From contig CAJVZH010000011.1 in the NCBI GenBank assembly GCA_913020715.1, forward strand, positions 1-57,949: a DNA stretch of 57,949 nucleotides, given 5' to 3'. Every line of letters begins with the position of its first letter. Position 1 is the first letter of the stretch. The stretch is from an uncultured Gammaproteobacteria bacterium (GTDB lineage Bacteria; Pseudomonadota; Gammaproteobacteria; PS1; Pseudothioglobaceae). Shown here piece after piece: positions 8,822 through 18,436 of the stretch. A model generated the notes under the pieces. The model had not been told where the DNA came from. It made no database searches and saw only the letters and a list, made by a program, of their open reading frames with translations. The position numbers and the translations under genes were made by a program.

Positions 8822-9465
8822 CAATTTTTGATATGGACAATACACTTATTAGTGGCGATTCTGATTACCTATGGGGTGAATTCCTCTGTGAAATTGGCGC
8901 AGTTGATGTAGAGACTCACCGAGAAAAAAATGAGCACTATTTTCAACAGTACAATCTTGGCACACTTGATATTCATGAATATTCAGAATTTGCCATTGAG
9001 CCATTATCTCGCTTTAGTATGGACGAACTGGCGTTGATGCACGAGCAATTCATCACCGAGAAAATAAAGCCTATTATTCTTGATAAGGCGCAGCAACTAA
9101 TTGACAAGCATAAAAGCCAAGGCGACACGGTATTAGTGATTACTGCAACCAGTCGATTCGTGACCGAGGCGATTGCAAACTTATACGGCATTGAGGATAT
9201 ATTGGCAATTGAAGCCGAGATAGTGGGTGGTCGTTATACCGGAAAGATAGTTGGCATTCCAACTTACGGCTCGGGGAAAGTGGAAAATTTAATGCTGTGG
9301 CTTACAGAGTTTGATGAAACTCTAGAGGGTTCAAGTTTTTATTCCGATTCACATAACGATATCCCATTACTTGACGTGGTTGATAACCCGGTTGCAGTTA
9401 ACCCTAATGACGCGCTAAGAGTGTACGCCGAAGGTAGAGACTGGCCTATTCTGGACTTGCGTTAG
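8812..9465 (+). CDS. HAD-IB family phosphatase (SerB-like)
   Basis: A 217-residue HAD-superfamily hydrolase. Motif I is FDMDNTL with nucleophile Asp7 and Asp9; motif II is the Thr/Ser in VITATSRF; motif IV is YSDSHNDIPLL. A helical C1 cap lies between motifs I and II, as in phosphoserine phosphatase and histidinol-phosphate phosphatase relatives of subclass IB. Cytoplasmic. AAGGAAAA serves as ribosome site inside the LOG gene. The natural substrate is not predictable; phosphoserine is one possibility but cap residues differ from typical SerB. Confidence 0.85.
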   Translation: MPLAIFDMDNTLISGDSDYLWGEFLCEIGAVDVETHREKNEHYFQQYNLGTLDIHEYSEFAIEPLSRFSMDELALMHEQFITEKIKPIILDKAQQLIDKHKSQGDTVLVITATSRFVTEAIANLYGIEDILAIEAEIVGGRYTGKIVGIPTYGSGKVENLMLWLTEFDETLEGSSFYSDSHNDIPLLDVVDNPVAVNPNDALRVYAEGRDWPILDLR

Positions 9466-9476
9466 CACACCTCTTT

Positions 9477-9992
9477 CTAGATAAACAAGTCATGGTTAGA
9501 GCCTTGGGCGATGTCAAGGTAAGTTGCCGCACCTGCATATTCGATACCGTCGATAAAGTCTTCTCGTGAATAACCAAACATACCAATCGTCATCTCGCAG
9601 GCAATGAGTTTGACGCCCATTTCTAGGCAAATGTCTCTGAGCTCTTCAATGGTGGCAATGTTATTTTTTTTCATTGTTTTTTTCATCATGCTGGTTGCAA
9701 ACAGCTCCATTCCTGGGATGTTCCACATGATGTTGGGGATTTTTGGCGCAAAATCAATGTTTTGAAGCCACTTCGGTCCAAAAGGCATCTTCATTGGCAT
9801 TGCCGGATTTCCTTGGGGGGAAACGCGTAGACTAGAGAGGTCTTTTAAGAGTAAACCAAGACCGTAAAAAGTAAAAAATATTGTTACCTCTTTTCCCATA
9901 GCAGCAGCTGTTGAGCCAACAATAAACGGCGGAAAAGCCCAATCTAGAGTGCCTTTTGAGGCAATTATTGTCATTCCGTTGTTTTCAGACAT
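9477..9992 (-). CDS. DsrE2-type sulfur-trafficking protein
   Basis: A 171-residue DsrE/DsrF-superfamily protein. It starts MTIIASKGTLDWAFPPFIVG and has hydrophobic stretches around AMGKEVTIFFTFYGLGLLL. Two cysteines stand out: Cys122 (RDICLEMG) and Cys132 (LIACEMTIGM), the latter at the conserved DsrE2 position. An internal insert rich in Met and Pro (residues 60-90) is typical of the long DsrE2 subtype. It follows tusA with its ATG immediately beside the tusA stop. The pair moves persulfide sulfur, in sulfur oxidisers towards Dsr or sHdr systems (family knowledge); no such system is in this window. Confidence 0.82.
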   Translation of the reverse strand: MSENNGMTIIASKGTLDWAFPPFIVGSTAAAMGKEVTIFFTFYGLGLLLKDLSSLRVSPQGNPAMPMKMPFGPKWLQNIDFAPKIPNIMWNIPGMELFATSMMKKTMKKNNIATIEELRDICLEMGVKLIACEMTIGMFGYSREDFIDGIEYAGAATYLDIAQGSNHDLFI

Positions 9993-10220
9993 TTACGCGC
10001 TCTTCTCAATATTAAAAATAAATTGATTGCCTTCGGTATCGTGTGAAAGTAGTGTGTTGCCAGTTTGATGGCAAAAAGCAATAAAGTCCTTGGTTGAGCC
10101 TTTATCAGTGCAGGTTACTTTTAGAGTGTCATGCGCCTCCATTTTAGCTAGAGCCTGCTTGGCTTTTAAAATGGGCATTGGGCAGTTGAGCTCAGTTGCA
10201 TCCAGAACATGTTGTGTCAT
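9993..10220 (-). CDS. tusA: TusA-family sulfur carrier
   Basis: A 75-residue protein with the invariant CPxP motif as NCPMPILKAK (Cys13), which carries persulfide. Small, cytoplasmic and of the usual length. It is cotranscribed with dsrE2 and has its own strong promoter at 10261-10289, downstream of rpiA on the same strand. It may serve tRNA thiolation or, given the DsrE2 partner, dissimilatory sulfur transfer; the sequence alone does not decide. Confidence 0.88.
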   Translation of the reverse strand: MTQHVLDATELNCPMPILKAKQALAKMEAHDTLKVTCTDKGSTKDFIAFCHQTGNTLLSHDTEGNQFIFNIEKSA

Positions 10221-10260
10221 AAAGGTCTCAGAAAAATGAAATTAATTGGCTGTAAGGATT

Positions 10261-10289
10261 ATTTTAGGCTTGAGCTGAAAGACTGTCAA
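10261..10289 (-). promoter_or_regulatory. Sigma-70 promoter for tusA-dsrE2
   Basis: Read on the minus strand, TTGACA (10289-10284), a 17-base spacer and TAAAAT (10266-10261). The -35 is perfect and the -10 is five of six, making it one of the best promoters in the window. Start near 10254, about 34 bases before the tusA ATG. It lets tusA-dsrE2 be expressed apart from rpiA upstream. Confidence 0.75.
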
Positions 10290-10304
10290 TAACAAGCCGC
10301 TTGA

Positions 10305-10967
10305 CTATAGATTAATCGTTTTGACACCCTGTTGAGTGCCAAGCAGTAGAACATCTGCACTACGATTGGCGAACAAGCCATTGGTAACGACGCCAACAAT
10401 ATTGTTTAGCTCAGTTTCCAGTGCTTTTGGATTGGTAATATTCAGGCCTGTGACATCAAGGATAAGGTTGCCGTTATCGGTGGTAAACCCTTCTCGTAGT
10501 ACAGGGGTGCCCTCAATGTTGTTGGTGATTTCACGCTTAACATAATTTGCTGACATTGGTATAACTTCAACCGGTAAAGGGAACTCGCCCATAACGTCAA
10601 CCAATTTGGATTCGTCCGCAATACAAACAAACTGCTGTGCAACTGCAGCGACTATTTTCTCGCGAGTGAGAGCGCCGCCACCCCCTTTGATAAGATTTAG
10701 TTCGCCGTCCGATTCATCTGCGCCATCAATATAGACCGACATGGATTCAACATCATTAAGATCGAAGACAGGTATGCCGTGACTTTCTAGGCGCTCTTGT
10801 GTGGCCATCGAACTCGCTACTGCACCTACAATTTGATCTTTCATTGTGGCTAAGGCGTCAATGAAAAAATTGGCTGTAGAGCCTGTACCGACACCAATAA
10901 TCGTGTTTGGAACGACGTACTTAAGGGCGGCTTTTGCCACGTCATTTTTCATTTCATCTTGCGTCAT
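10305..10967 (-). CDS. rpiA: Ribose-5-phosphate isomerase A
   Basis: A 220-residue cytoplasmic isomerase linking ribose-5-phosphate and ribulose-5-phosphate in the pentose phosphate pathway. [15 protein letters not shown] (substrate phosphate loop), DGADE (YIDGADESD) and [14 protein letters not shown] are all present with catalytic Asp, Glu and Lys. Length matches E. coli RpiA (219). It is divergent from rdgB across a 76-base gap. Confidence 0.97.
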   Translation of the reverse strand: MTQDEMKNDVAKAALKYVVPNTIIGVGTGSTANFFIDALATMKDQIVGAVASSMATQERLESHGIPVFDLNDVESMSVYIDGADESDGELNLIKGGGGALTREKIVAAVAQQFVCIADESKLVDVMGEFPLPVEVIPMSANYVKREITNNIEGTPVLREGFTTDNGNLILDVTGLNITNPKALETELNNIVGVVTNGLFANRSADVLLLGTQQGVKTINL

Positions 10968-10985
10968 CGTACATTTCGATTGCTA

Positions 10986-11014
10986 TTGATGGGCGATTAT
11001 ACCTCAGATATAAT
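10986..11014 (+). promoter_or_regulatory. Sigma-70 promoter for rdgB
   Basis: TTGATG (10986-10991), a 17-base spacer and a perfect TATAAT (11009-11014), giving a start near 11021 and a leader of about 20 bases before the ATG at 11044. It probably drives rdgB, hemW and the cytochrome c/DUF4396 genes. Confidence 0.62.
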
Positions 11015-11043
11015 TTCCCTTATATTATGCGCCTCTATATTCC

Positions 11044-11631
11044 ATGAAAAAACTCATGCTTGCCACCGGAAATTCAGGAAAAGTGCGCGAACTGAATGCG
11101 ATTCTGGCTGGTGTTTGTGAGGTTATCTCGCAAAAAGAACTGGGCGTGAATGAAGTGCCAGAAACAGGGCTTAGTTTTGTTGAAAATGCTTTAATTAAGG
11201 CGCGCAACGCCTCCCGGCAAACTGGCCTGCCCGCGCTCGCTGACGATTCCGGCCTTGTAGTCGATGCACTGAACGGTGCGCCGGGCATATATTCTGCTCG
11301 TTATGCAGGGGAAGGTGCTACCGATGAGGAGAATTTACAGAAATTATTGTCCGATCTTAAGCGCAACAATAATGACAATCGACAAGCCCGTTTTTGGTGC
11401 GCGCTAGCTTTCGTCTTGCACGGCGATGACCCGACCCCAGTGATTATCCAAAGGGGCTGGGAGGGTAAAATTATTGATGAGGTTCGGGGTGAGGGTGGTT
11501 TTGGCTACGACCCTATCTTTTATCTATCTACACACAATTGCACTTCTGCAGAGCTGAGCTCCGAAGAAAAAAACAAAATTTCACATAGGGGTCAAGCTTT
11601 ACAAGCTTTTCTCAAGCAACTTAAAGACTGA
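11044..11631 (+). CDS. rdgB: dITP/XTP pyrophosphatase (Ham1/RdgB)
   Basis: A 195-residue house-cleaning NTPase that hydrolyses dITP, ITP and XTP to monophosphates. TGNSGKVREL (8-17), the metal-binding ADDSGLVVDAL, and GGFGYDPIFY followed by SHRGQA (substrate-base pocket) are intact. It is followed by hemW at five bases, the order rdgB-hemW being common in gammaproteobacteria. Confidence 0.96.
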   Translation: MKKLMLATGNSGKVRELNAILAGVCEVISQKELGVNEVPETGLSFVENALIKARNASRQTGLPALADDSGLVVDALNGAPGIYSARYAGEGATDEENLQKLLSDLKRNNNDNRQARFWCALAFVLHGDDPTPVIIQRGWEGKIIDEVRGEGGFGYDPIFYLSTHNCTSAELSSEEKNKISHRGQALQAFLKQLKD

Positions 11632-11636
11632 TTGAC

Positions 11637-12761
11637 TTGTTACAGTTGCCGCCAATTTCGCTCTACATCCACTACCCTTGGTGTGTAAAAAAATGCCCTT
11701 ATTGTGACTTTAATTCACATGAGGGTGTGCCAGATAGTGATTATGTGGGGGCTTTGCTTACAGATTTAGAGCAAGATTTGCCGTATTTACAAGGTCGATC
11801 AATCCACTCCATTTTTATGGGTGGTGGCACACCTAGCTTGCTCGGTGTCGATGAACTTGAACGCTTGATGCAAGGGCTTTATCAAAACCTAAGTATTGAT
11901 AAAGATGTAGAAATTACTCTAGAGGCCAACCCAGGCACATTTGAGATTGATAAATTTGCACGCTTTAGAGGCGCGGGCGTTAATCGGCTGTCTATTGGTG
12001 TGCAGTCATTTCATGATCAGCACTTGCGCCAATTAGGTAGGATTCACTCGAGTGATGAGGCTATTCATGCCATTGAAAAAGCCAAAGAAGTGGGTTTTGA
12101 TAATTTTAATATTGATTTAATGCATGGGCTTGAAGGGCAAACGATGAAGCAATGCCTGAGCGATATCGAGATTGCCCTATCATTTAAATCAACTCATATT
12201 TCCTATTATCAACTCACTGTGGAGCCGAATACGTTATTTGCCAAATTCCCACCCAAATTGCCAGACGACGAGAACATTTGGGCAATGAGTGCCAAAGGGG
12301 CTGCTCTAATAGAGAGTCACGGGCATCCACAATATGAAATTTCAGCGTATGGCAAAATCCCATCGAAGCACAATATGAATTATTGGCAATTTGGCGATTA
12401 TTTGGGTATTGGTGCAGGCGCCCATGGAAAAATAACCGACAATAAAACGCAAACAATATTCCGCACTTTAAAGCCAAAGTCGCCAAAGGATTACATGGTT
12501 AAATTCCAGGGGAAAGATTTTGGTTCGGCTACTAAAGTCATCGAAAATACAACCTTTGAATTTATGCTCAACGCTTTGAGATTGAAACAGGGCTTTGATT
12601 TGGAATTATTCGAATCTAGAACTGGAAAATCGCGAGATATTATTGGTGACATAATGAATAATGCTGTTGATTTGGGTTTGTTGAGTACTGAAGGTAATCG
12701 ACTAAGGCCAACTACTAAGGGCTTTGACTTTGTAAATGACCTGCAGGAAATGTTTTTATGA
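11637..12761 (+). CDS. hemW: Radical SAM heme chaperone HemW
   Basis: A 374-residue radical SAM protein. The [4Fe-4S] motif is WCVKKCPYCDF (Cys16, Cys20, Cys23), followed by the GGGTPS SAM-binding loop. A C-terminal HemN-type domain follows. HemW proteins bind heme and hand it to respiratory enzymes; they lack the oxygen-independent coproporphyrinogen dehydrogenase activity of HemN (family knowledge). No ATG fits the N-terminus, and the conserved PPISLYIHYPW requires a TTG start (11637, or 11646). The next gene, a c-type cytochrome, starts inside the stop codon (ATGA), an apt partner for a heme chaperone. Confidence 0.93.
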   Translation: MLQLPPISLYIHYPWCVKKCPYCDFNSHEGVPDSDYVGALLTDLEQDLPYLQGRSIHSIFMGGGTPSLLGVDELERLMQGLYQNLSIDKDVEITLEANPGTFEIDKFARFRGAGVNRLSIGVQSFHDQHLRQLGRIHSSDEAIHAIEKAKEVGFDNFNIDLMHGLEGQTMKQCLSDIEIALSFKSTHISYYQLTVEPNTLFAKFPPKLPDDENIWAMSAKGAALIESHGHPQYEISAYGKIPSKHNMNYWQFGDYLGIGAGAHGKITDNKTQTIFRTLKPKSPKDYMVKFQGKDFGSATKVIENTTFEFMLNALRLKQGFDLELFESRTGKSRDIIGDIMNNAVDLGLLSTEGNRLRPTTKGFDFVNDLQEMFL

Positions 12762-13150
12762 AATTGCTGGGTATTTTTTTGTTGTTACTGCTTTCTGCTT
12801 GCAGTAGTAATGATTCTGAAAATGCGGATGTTTCCACTGGCAAGGCCGTATTTGAGGCTAACTGTGTTGTTTGTCATGGTAAAGAGGCGGGCGGGCTTGT
12901 CAGTAATTGGAAGGAAAAAGATGTTGACGGAAAATTCCCGGCACCCCCGCTGGATGGTTCAGCGCATACCTGGCATCATTCGCCGATGCAATTATTGAAA
13001 ACGATTAATGGGGGTGGCATTAAGATGGGTGGACAAATGCCTGCTTTCGAGGCGATATTAACGAAAGACGAGAAGCAAGCGGTGCTTGACTATATTATGA
13101 GCCTTTGGCCGAGTGAATTAAAAACTAAATATGACGAGAGGTTTAGATAA
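12758..13150 (+). CDS. Lipoprotein c-type cytochrome (monohaem)
   Basis: A 130-residue exported cytochrome. The N-terminus is a lipoprotein signal with lipobox LSAC (Cys15), so it should be membrane-anchored on the periplasmic side. The haem motif is CVVCH (36-40). A Met axial ligand is likely in GGGIKMGGQMPAF. Translation is coupled to hemW (ATGA) and to the DUF4396 gene (TAATG). Class I cytochrome c with a shape seen in small electron carriers paired with membrane oxidoreductases; its redox partner is not identified. Confidence 0.85.
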   Translation: MKLLGIFLLLLLSACSSNDSENADVSTGKAVFEANCVVCHGKEAGGLVSNWKEKDVDGKFPAPPLDGSAHTWHHSPMQLLKTINGGGIKMGGQMPAFEAILTKDEKQAVLDYIMSLWPSELKTKYDERFR

Positions 13151-13575
13151 TGGATAGTGGATTTTGGTCTTGCAAACACACGTGGAAGCGTAGCGCTAAC
13201 AACACTAAGTGGTGCTTAATTGGCTGTGCAATTGGTGACTTTGGTACGATTGCTCTTATGCAAGATAGCGGTTATTCAACGATGTTTATTTTTGCGCTTG
13301 CAATGTTTAACGGAATTTTAACCAGTATTATTCTTGAGACCATTCTACTCATGCGCCAATCAATGGCGCTGAAATTAGCCTTTAAAACAGCCGTTGGCAT
13401 GAGCCTTATTTCAATGGTTTCAATGGAATTGGCCATGAATTTGGTTGACTATTTGATTACCGGTGGCGCTGTGTTTATGTGGTGGGTGTTGCCAATTGCG
13501 CTATTTTTTGGTTTTATCACACCTTGGCCATATAACTATTGGCGCCTTAAGAAATTTGGTAAGGCCTGTCATTAA
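13150..13575 (+). CDS. DUF4396 membrane protein
   Basis: A 141-residue membrane protein with about four transmembrane helices. Recognisable family signatures are GCAIGDFGTI, the helix GMSLISMVSMELAMN and the C-terminal FITPWPYNYWRLKKFGKACH. The N-terminal CKHTW and C-terminal CH, with several Met residues in the helices, could bind metal; copper handling has been suggested for relatives but is not established. It starts within the cytochrome c stop (TAATG), so the two are made together. Confidence 0.8.
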   Translation: MDSGFWSCKHTWKRSANNTKWCLIGCAIGDFGTIALMQDSGYSTMFIFALAMFNGILTSIILETILLMRQSMALKLAFKTAVGMSLISMVSMELAMNLVDYLITGGAVFMWWVLPIALFFGFITPWPYNYWRLKKFGKACH

Positions 13576-13580
13576 CTGAC

Positions 13581-15366
<1,786 letters not shown>

Positions 15367-15367
<1 letters not shown>

Positions 15368-16011
15368 TGATCGCACATAACTTAGATAAAGTTAATGCGA
15401 GAATTCATTCTGTTGGCCACGATCAAGCTGTTCAGCTCATTGCCGTTAGTAAAACTCGCACCTCTGCCGAGCTCCAATTGGCGGTTGACGCTGGTCAAAA
15501 CCATTTTGGTGAAAACTACCTTCAGGAGGCGCTCGACAAAATAGACAGTCTTAAAGGTCAGAATCTTGTTTGGCATTTTATCGGCCCAATTCAGTCTAAC
15601 AAATCATCAAAAATAGCCGAGAATTTTCATTGGGTTCATAGTGTCGACCGTATCAAAGTAGCAAAAAGGCTTAACGATCAAAGACCTGATGCAATGGGAA
15701 AATTAAATATCTTACTACAAGTCAATATCGATCAAGAGCTGACAAAGTCAGGATTTTTGTTAGATGAAATAGCTTCCGTAGTGCCTCAAATCGAAAATTT
15801 GCCAAATATTGTCTTGAAAGGGTTTATGTGCATACCTTCTCAAGCAAATCCAGCCGAGAGTTTTGCTAAAATGGCTGAATTATTAGCAAAATACCCAGCA
15901 ATGGATACTTTGTCGATGGGTATGAGTCAAGATTTGGAGTTAGCGGTTGAAAATGGCGCAACTTTTGTGCGAATCGGTACCGATATCTTTGGGGCAAGAG
16001 CTGCTAAATAG
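15367..16011 (+). CDS. yggS: PLP homeostasis protein (YggS/PROSC)
   Basis: A 214-residue single-domain PLP-binding barrel. The PLP lysine is Lys29 in LIAVSKTRTSAEL; HFGENYLQEA, WHFIGPIQSNK and SMGMSQDLELAVENGATFVRIGTDIFG are diagnostic. The family buffers PLP and has no known catalysis. The start overlaps the PyrK-like stop by one base (TAATG). Slightly short of E. coli YggS (234), but all motifs are intact. Confidence 0.95.
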
Positions 16012-16132
16012 CCGTTTTCATTTTTTTCGAAATTATTAAATACTTTTTTTTCAGATTCTTTGATTCTCGAGAAAGGGTTTCAGCTTTTGACTTGAATTCA
16101 AAGATACAGTTTGCGCTTTCGAAAAGCGTACA

Positions 16133-16651
16133 ATGTTTTTTTCGATTTCTATTCTGTCTATGTTTAATGGCGCCTTAAAAATACAAGTACTAGCATTGGC
16201 CGCGATGATGTTATTTTCAGTTTCGTCAATTGCTGATACCGAGGGAGATAGACTGCTGGGTTTTTGGTTCACCGAAGACGATACAGCCACTGTACAGGTG
16301 TATCTTGAAGGGGATGAGTACTTTGGCAGGATTGTCGCCTTGAAAGAGCCTTTGTACCCAGCAGGGCATGAGAGTGGCCTCGAAGGCCAGCCAAAGGTTG
16401 ATCGTAATAATCCAGAATCAGGAAAACAGGCTCAATCTATTGTTGGACTTAACATGCTAAGAAACTTTGCTTATGTTGGCAATAACAAATGGAAGAAAGG
16501 CAAAATCTATGACCCTTCTAACGGTAAGGATTATGATTGCAAGATAACACTCAAAGTTGATGGCACATTATCAGTTAGGGGTTATATTGGCCTCTCATTG
16601 TTTGGACGAACAACAATATGGCGCCGCACCACTGCACCCAATGACAGTTAG
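16133..16651 (+). CDS. Secreted DUF2147 protein
   Basis: A DUF2147-family protein of 172 residues from 16133, or 163 if it starts at ATG 16160. The N-terminus is a cleavable signal peptide (hydrophobic ALKIQVLALAAMMLFSVSSIA, cut near ADTEGD). The mature part has GFWFTEDDTATVQVYLEGDEYFGRIV, QSIVGLNML and NGKDYDCKITL, DUF2147 landmarks; it is a small periplasmic beta-barrel-like protein of unknown role. A hairpin (16114-16128) sits directly before the first start. The SDR gene begins one base inside its stop. Confidence 0.8.
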   Translation: MFFSISILSMFNGALKIQVLALAAMMLFSVSSIADTEGDRLLGFWFTEDDTATVQVYLEGDEYFGRIVALKEPLYPAGHESGLEGQPKVDRNNPESGKQAQSIVGLNMLRNFAYVGNNKWKKGKIYDPSNGKDYDCKITLKVDGTLSVRGYIGLSLFGRTTIWRRTTAPNDS

Positions 16652-17400
16652 TGATAGAGTTAAATAATAAAACGGTATTTATCACCGGCGGTAGTCGAGG
16701 GATTGGCAAGGCAATCGCACTGAGTTTTGCTGCAAATGGCGCTAACGTGGCGATCAACTACCAAACCAATAGCGATGCAGCCAAAGCGGTTGTAACTGAG
16801 ATCAAATCGATGGGGCGCAAAGCGATTGCTCTAAAAGGCGATATCGCTAATAAAGAAAGTGTTTTGCAGATGCGCGATCAGGTGCTGGCGAGATTCGAAA
16901 CGGTTGACATTTTGGTAAATAATGCTGGAATCAACCTGGACAATACACTACTTGAGATGGAAGAGGAGCAGTGGGACCGAGTGTTGGATGTTAATCTCAA
17001 AGGGCCTTTTCTTTGCTCTCAAGTGTTCGCAAAATTAATGGTCGAGAATAGAAGCGGTAAAATAGTTAATATCTCAGCAATTACTGGCGCTAAAGCGAGA
17101 TTGAATGCGCCGAATTATTGCTCATCAAAGGCGGGATTGAATATGCTTACCAAATGCATGGCGCTGGAATTGGCGCCTAATGTGCAGGTCAATGGTATTG
17201 GTGTGGGTTTTATAGAATCAAAATTGGTGCGAGAAATCTATTCGCAAGCACAAATTGACGCTGCTAATGCAGTGACGCCGCTTAATCGAATGGGCACCAA
17301 AGATGAAATTGCACAAATGGCATTATACTTGGCCTCTTCAGGCTCGGATTTTATGACGGGACAAACCATCGCGCTTGATGGTGGAAAAATAATAGGCTGA
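16651..17400 (+). CDS. SDR-family oxidoreductase (FabG-like)
   Basis: A 249-residue short-chain dehydrogenase. GGSRGIG (13-19) binds the dinucleotide, NNAG (90-93), and the catalytic Ser142, Tyr156 and Lys160 (NYCSSK) are complete, as is a C-terminal GQTIALDGGKIIG. It is close in pattern to 3-oxoacyl-ACP reductases. The start is a GTG overlapping the DUF2147 stop. The substrate is uncertain: the gene is away from fatty acid genes and next to an asparaginase-like gene. Confidence 0.85.
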   Translation: MIELNNKTVFITGGSRGIGKAIALSFAANGANVAINYQTNSDAAKAVVTEIKSMGRKAIALKGDIANKESVLQMRDQVLARFETVDILVNNAGINLDNTLLEMEEEQWDRVLDVNLKGPFLCSQVFAKLMVENRSGKIVNISAITGAKARLNAPNYCSSKAGLNMLTKCMALELAPNVQVNGIGVGFIESKLVREIYSQAQIDAANAVTPLNRMGTKDEIAQMALYLASSGSDFMTGQTIALDGGKIIG

Positions 17401-17404
17401 TAAA

Positions 17405-17896
17405 ATGAATATAAAGTTACTGATTACCGGCGGCACCATTGACAAGGTTTACAACCAATCGAGTGGCAGCGTGGAGTTTGAGCAATCACATTTTCCTGAG
17501 ATGTTGAAAAGGGCTCGAGTGGAAGTTGAGATTAACTCAGAAGTGTTAATGCTTAAAGATAGCCTGGATATGGGCGACGCTGATCGTCAATTATTACTTA
17601 ATAGTTGCCTTACATGTAAGGAGGATAAAATTTTAATTACCCATGGCACGGATACGATGTGCGAAACGGCAAAGCTACTGGGTGAGAAGGTTGATAATAA
17701 AACCATCGTTTTGTTTGGTGCAATGATTCCGTATACGGTTGGTAATTCTGACGCTTTGTTTAATTTGGGCTGTGCACTCGGATCAGTTCACCTGCTTGCC
17801 CCCGGTGTTTATGTAGCGATGAATGGCAGAGTGTTACCTTGGAGTGACGTGCAAAAAAATAGGGACTTGGGTGTATTTCAACCGTTAAGCCCCTAG
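17405..17896 (+). CDS. Half-length asparaginase-domain protein
   Basis: A 163-residue protein that matches only the N-terminal domain of type I/II L-asparaginases. Both threonine motifs are present: TGGTID (8-13) and THGTDT (79-84). Full asparaginases are about 330 residues with a second domain that completes the active-site dimer, which is absent here; the frame ends cleanly and no remnant follows. Stand-alone N-domain proteins exist as a separate family of unknown activity. It is cotranscribed with the SDR (four bases apart). Confidence 0.8.
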   Translation: MNIKLLITGGTIDKVYNQSSGSVEFEQSHFPEMLKRARVEVEINSEVLMLKDSLDMGDADRQLLLNSCLTCKEDKILITHGTDTMCETAKLLGEKVDNKTIVLFGAMIPYTVGNSDALFNLGCALGSVHLLAPGVYVAMNGRVLPWSDVQKNRDLGVFQPLSP

Positions 17897-17917
17897 TTGG
17901 TTTATTGGTGCTAGGCT

Positions 17918-18355
17918 CTACTTACTGCTATCCATCATGTATTGAACAACAGATCTAAGTTCATTGTCTGAACAATCAGAACAACCGCCTTTTGGTGGCA
18001 TCGCCCCTCTACCAGCAATAGCAACCTGAAGAACATCATCAATGCCACGCTCAATTCTCGGCGCCCAATCGGCTAGAGAGCCAAGCTTTGGTGCACCCAT
18101 GGCGCCCGTACCATGACAGCCCTGACATCTTGCGTAAAGCTCTTCGCCTGAGCGTTCAGTGCCACCTGTTGATGCAACAGCGCTTTCCACGCTAACTTCG
18201 CCCACTGGCTGAATGCGCTCAAGTGTTGCGCTATCGGTGGAAATTTCGACAGAATCATCACTTGAACCACCAAAGAACATCGCTGCAATAAACACCATTG
18301 CAGCTAACCAAGCTATTATCATTAGCTTACTTGTACCTTTTGCACCTTGACTCAT
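17918..18355 (-). CDS. Membrane-anchored cytochrome c5-type protein
   Basis: A 145-residue class I cytochrome c. One uncleaved N-terminal helix (about 11-28) anchors it, followed by a linker of about 45 residues, haem motif CQGCH (77-81) and Met119 in GAMPPKGGC as likely sixth ligand. Cys125 and Cys128 (GGCSDC) form the disulfide typical of cytochrome c5. It would carry electrons in the periplasm towards a terminal oxidase (inference). It is divergent from yhdP and convergent with the asparaginase-like gene. Confidence 0.9.
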   Translation of the reverse strand: MSQGAKGTSKLMIIAWLAAMVFIAAMFFGGSSDDSVEISTDSATLERIQPVGEVSVESAVASTGGTERSGEELYARCQGCHGTGAMGAPKLGSLADWAPRIERGIDDVLQVAIAGRGAMPPKGGCSDCSDNELRSVVQYMMDSSK

Positions 18356-18390
18356 TTTTCTTCCTTCATAATCAGATTAAATTCCGGCAT

Positions 18391-18410
18391 ATTATACATT
18401 TGGTTATAAT
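18391..18410. promoter_or_regulatory. Divergent -10 boxes, cytochrome c5 and yhdP
   Basis: TATAAT occurs on the minus strand at 18396-18391 and on the plus strand at 18405-18410, in the 81-base gap between the two divergent genes. -35 matches are poor for both. The two promoters would overlap, so their use may be mutually exclusive. Confidence 0.4.
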
Positions 18411-18436
18411 GACTTGCACTCGAATCCACGATAAAT

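Noticed and set aside
17893-17914. Bidirectional terminator between the asparaginase-like gene and cytochrome c5
   Set aside because: CCTAG and CTAGG arms are only five bases with a 12-base or longer loop and no clear T-run.
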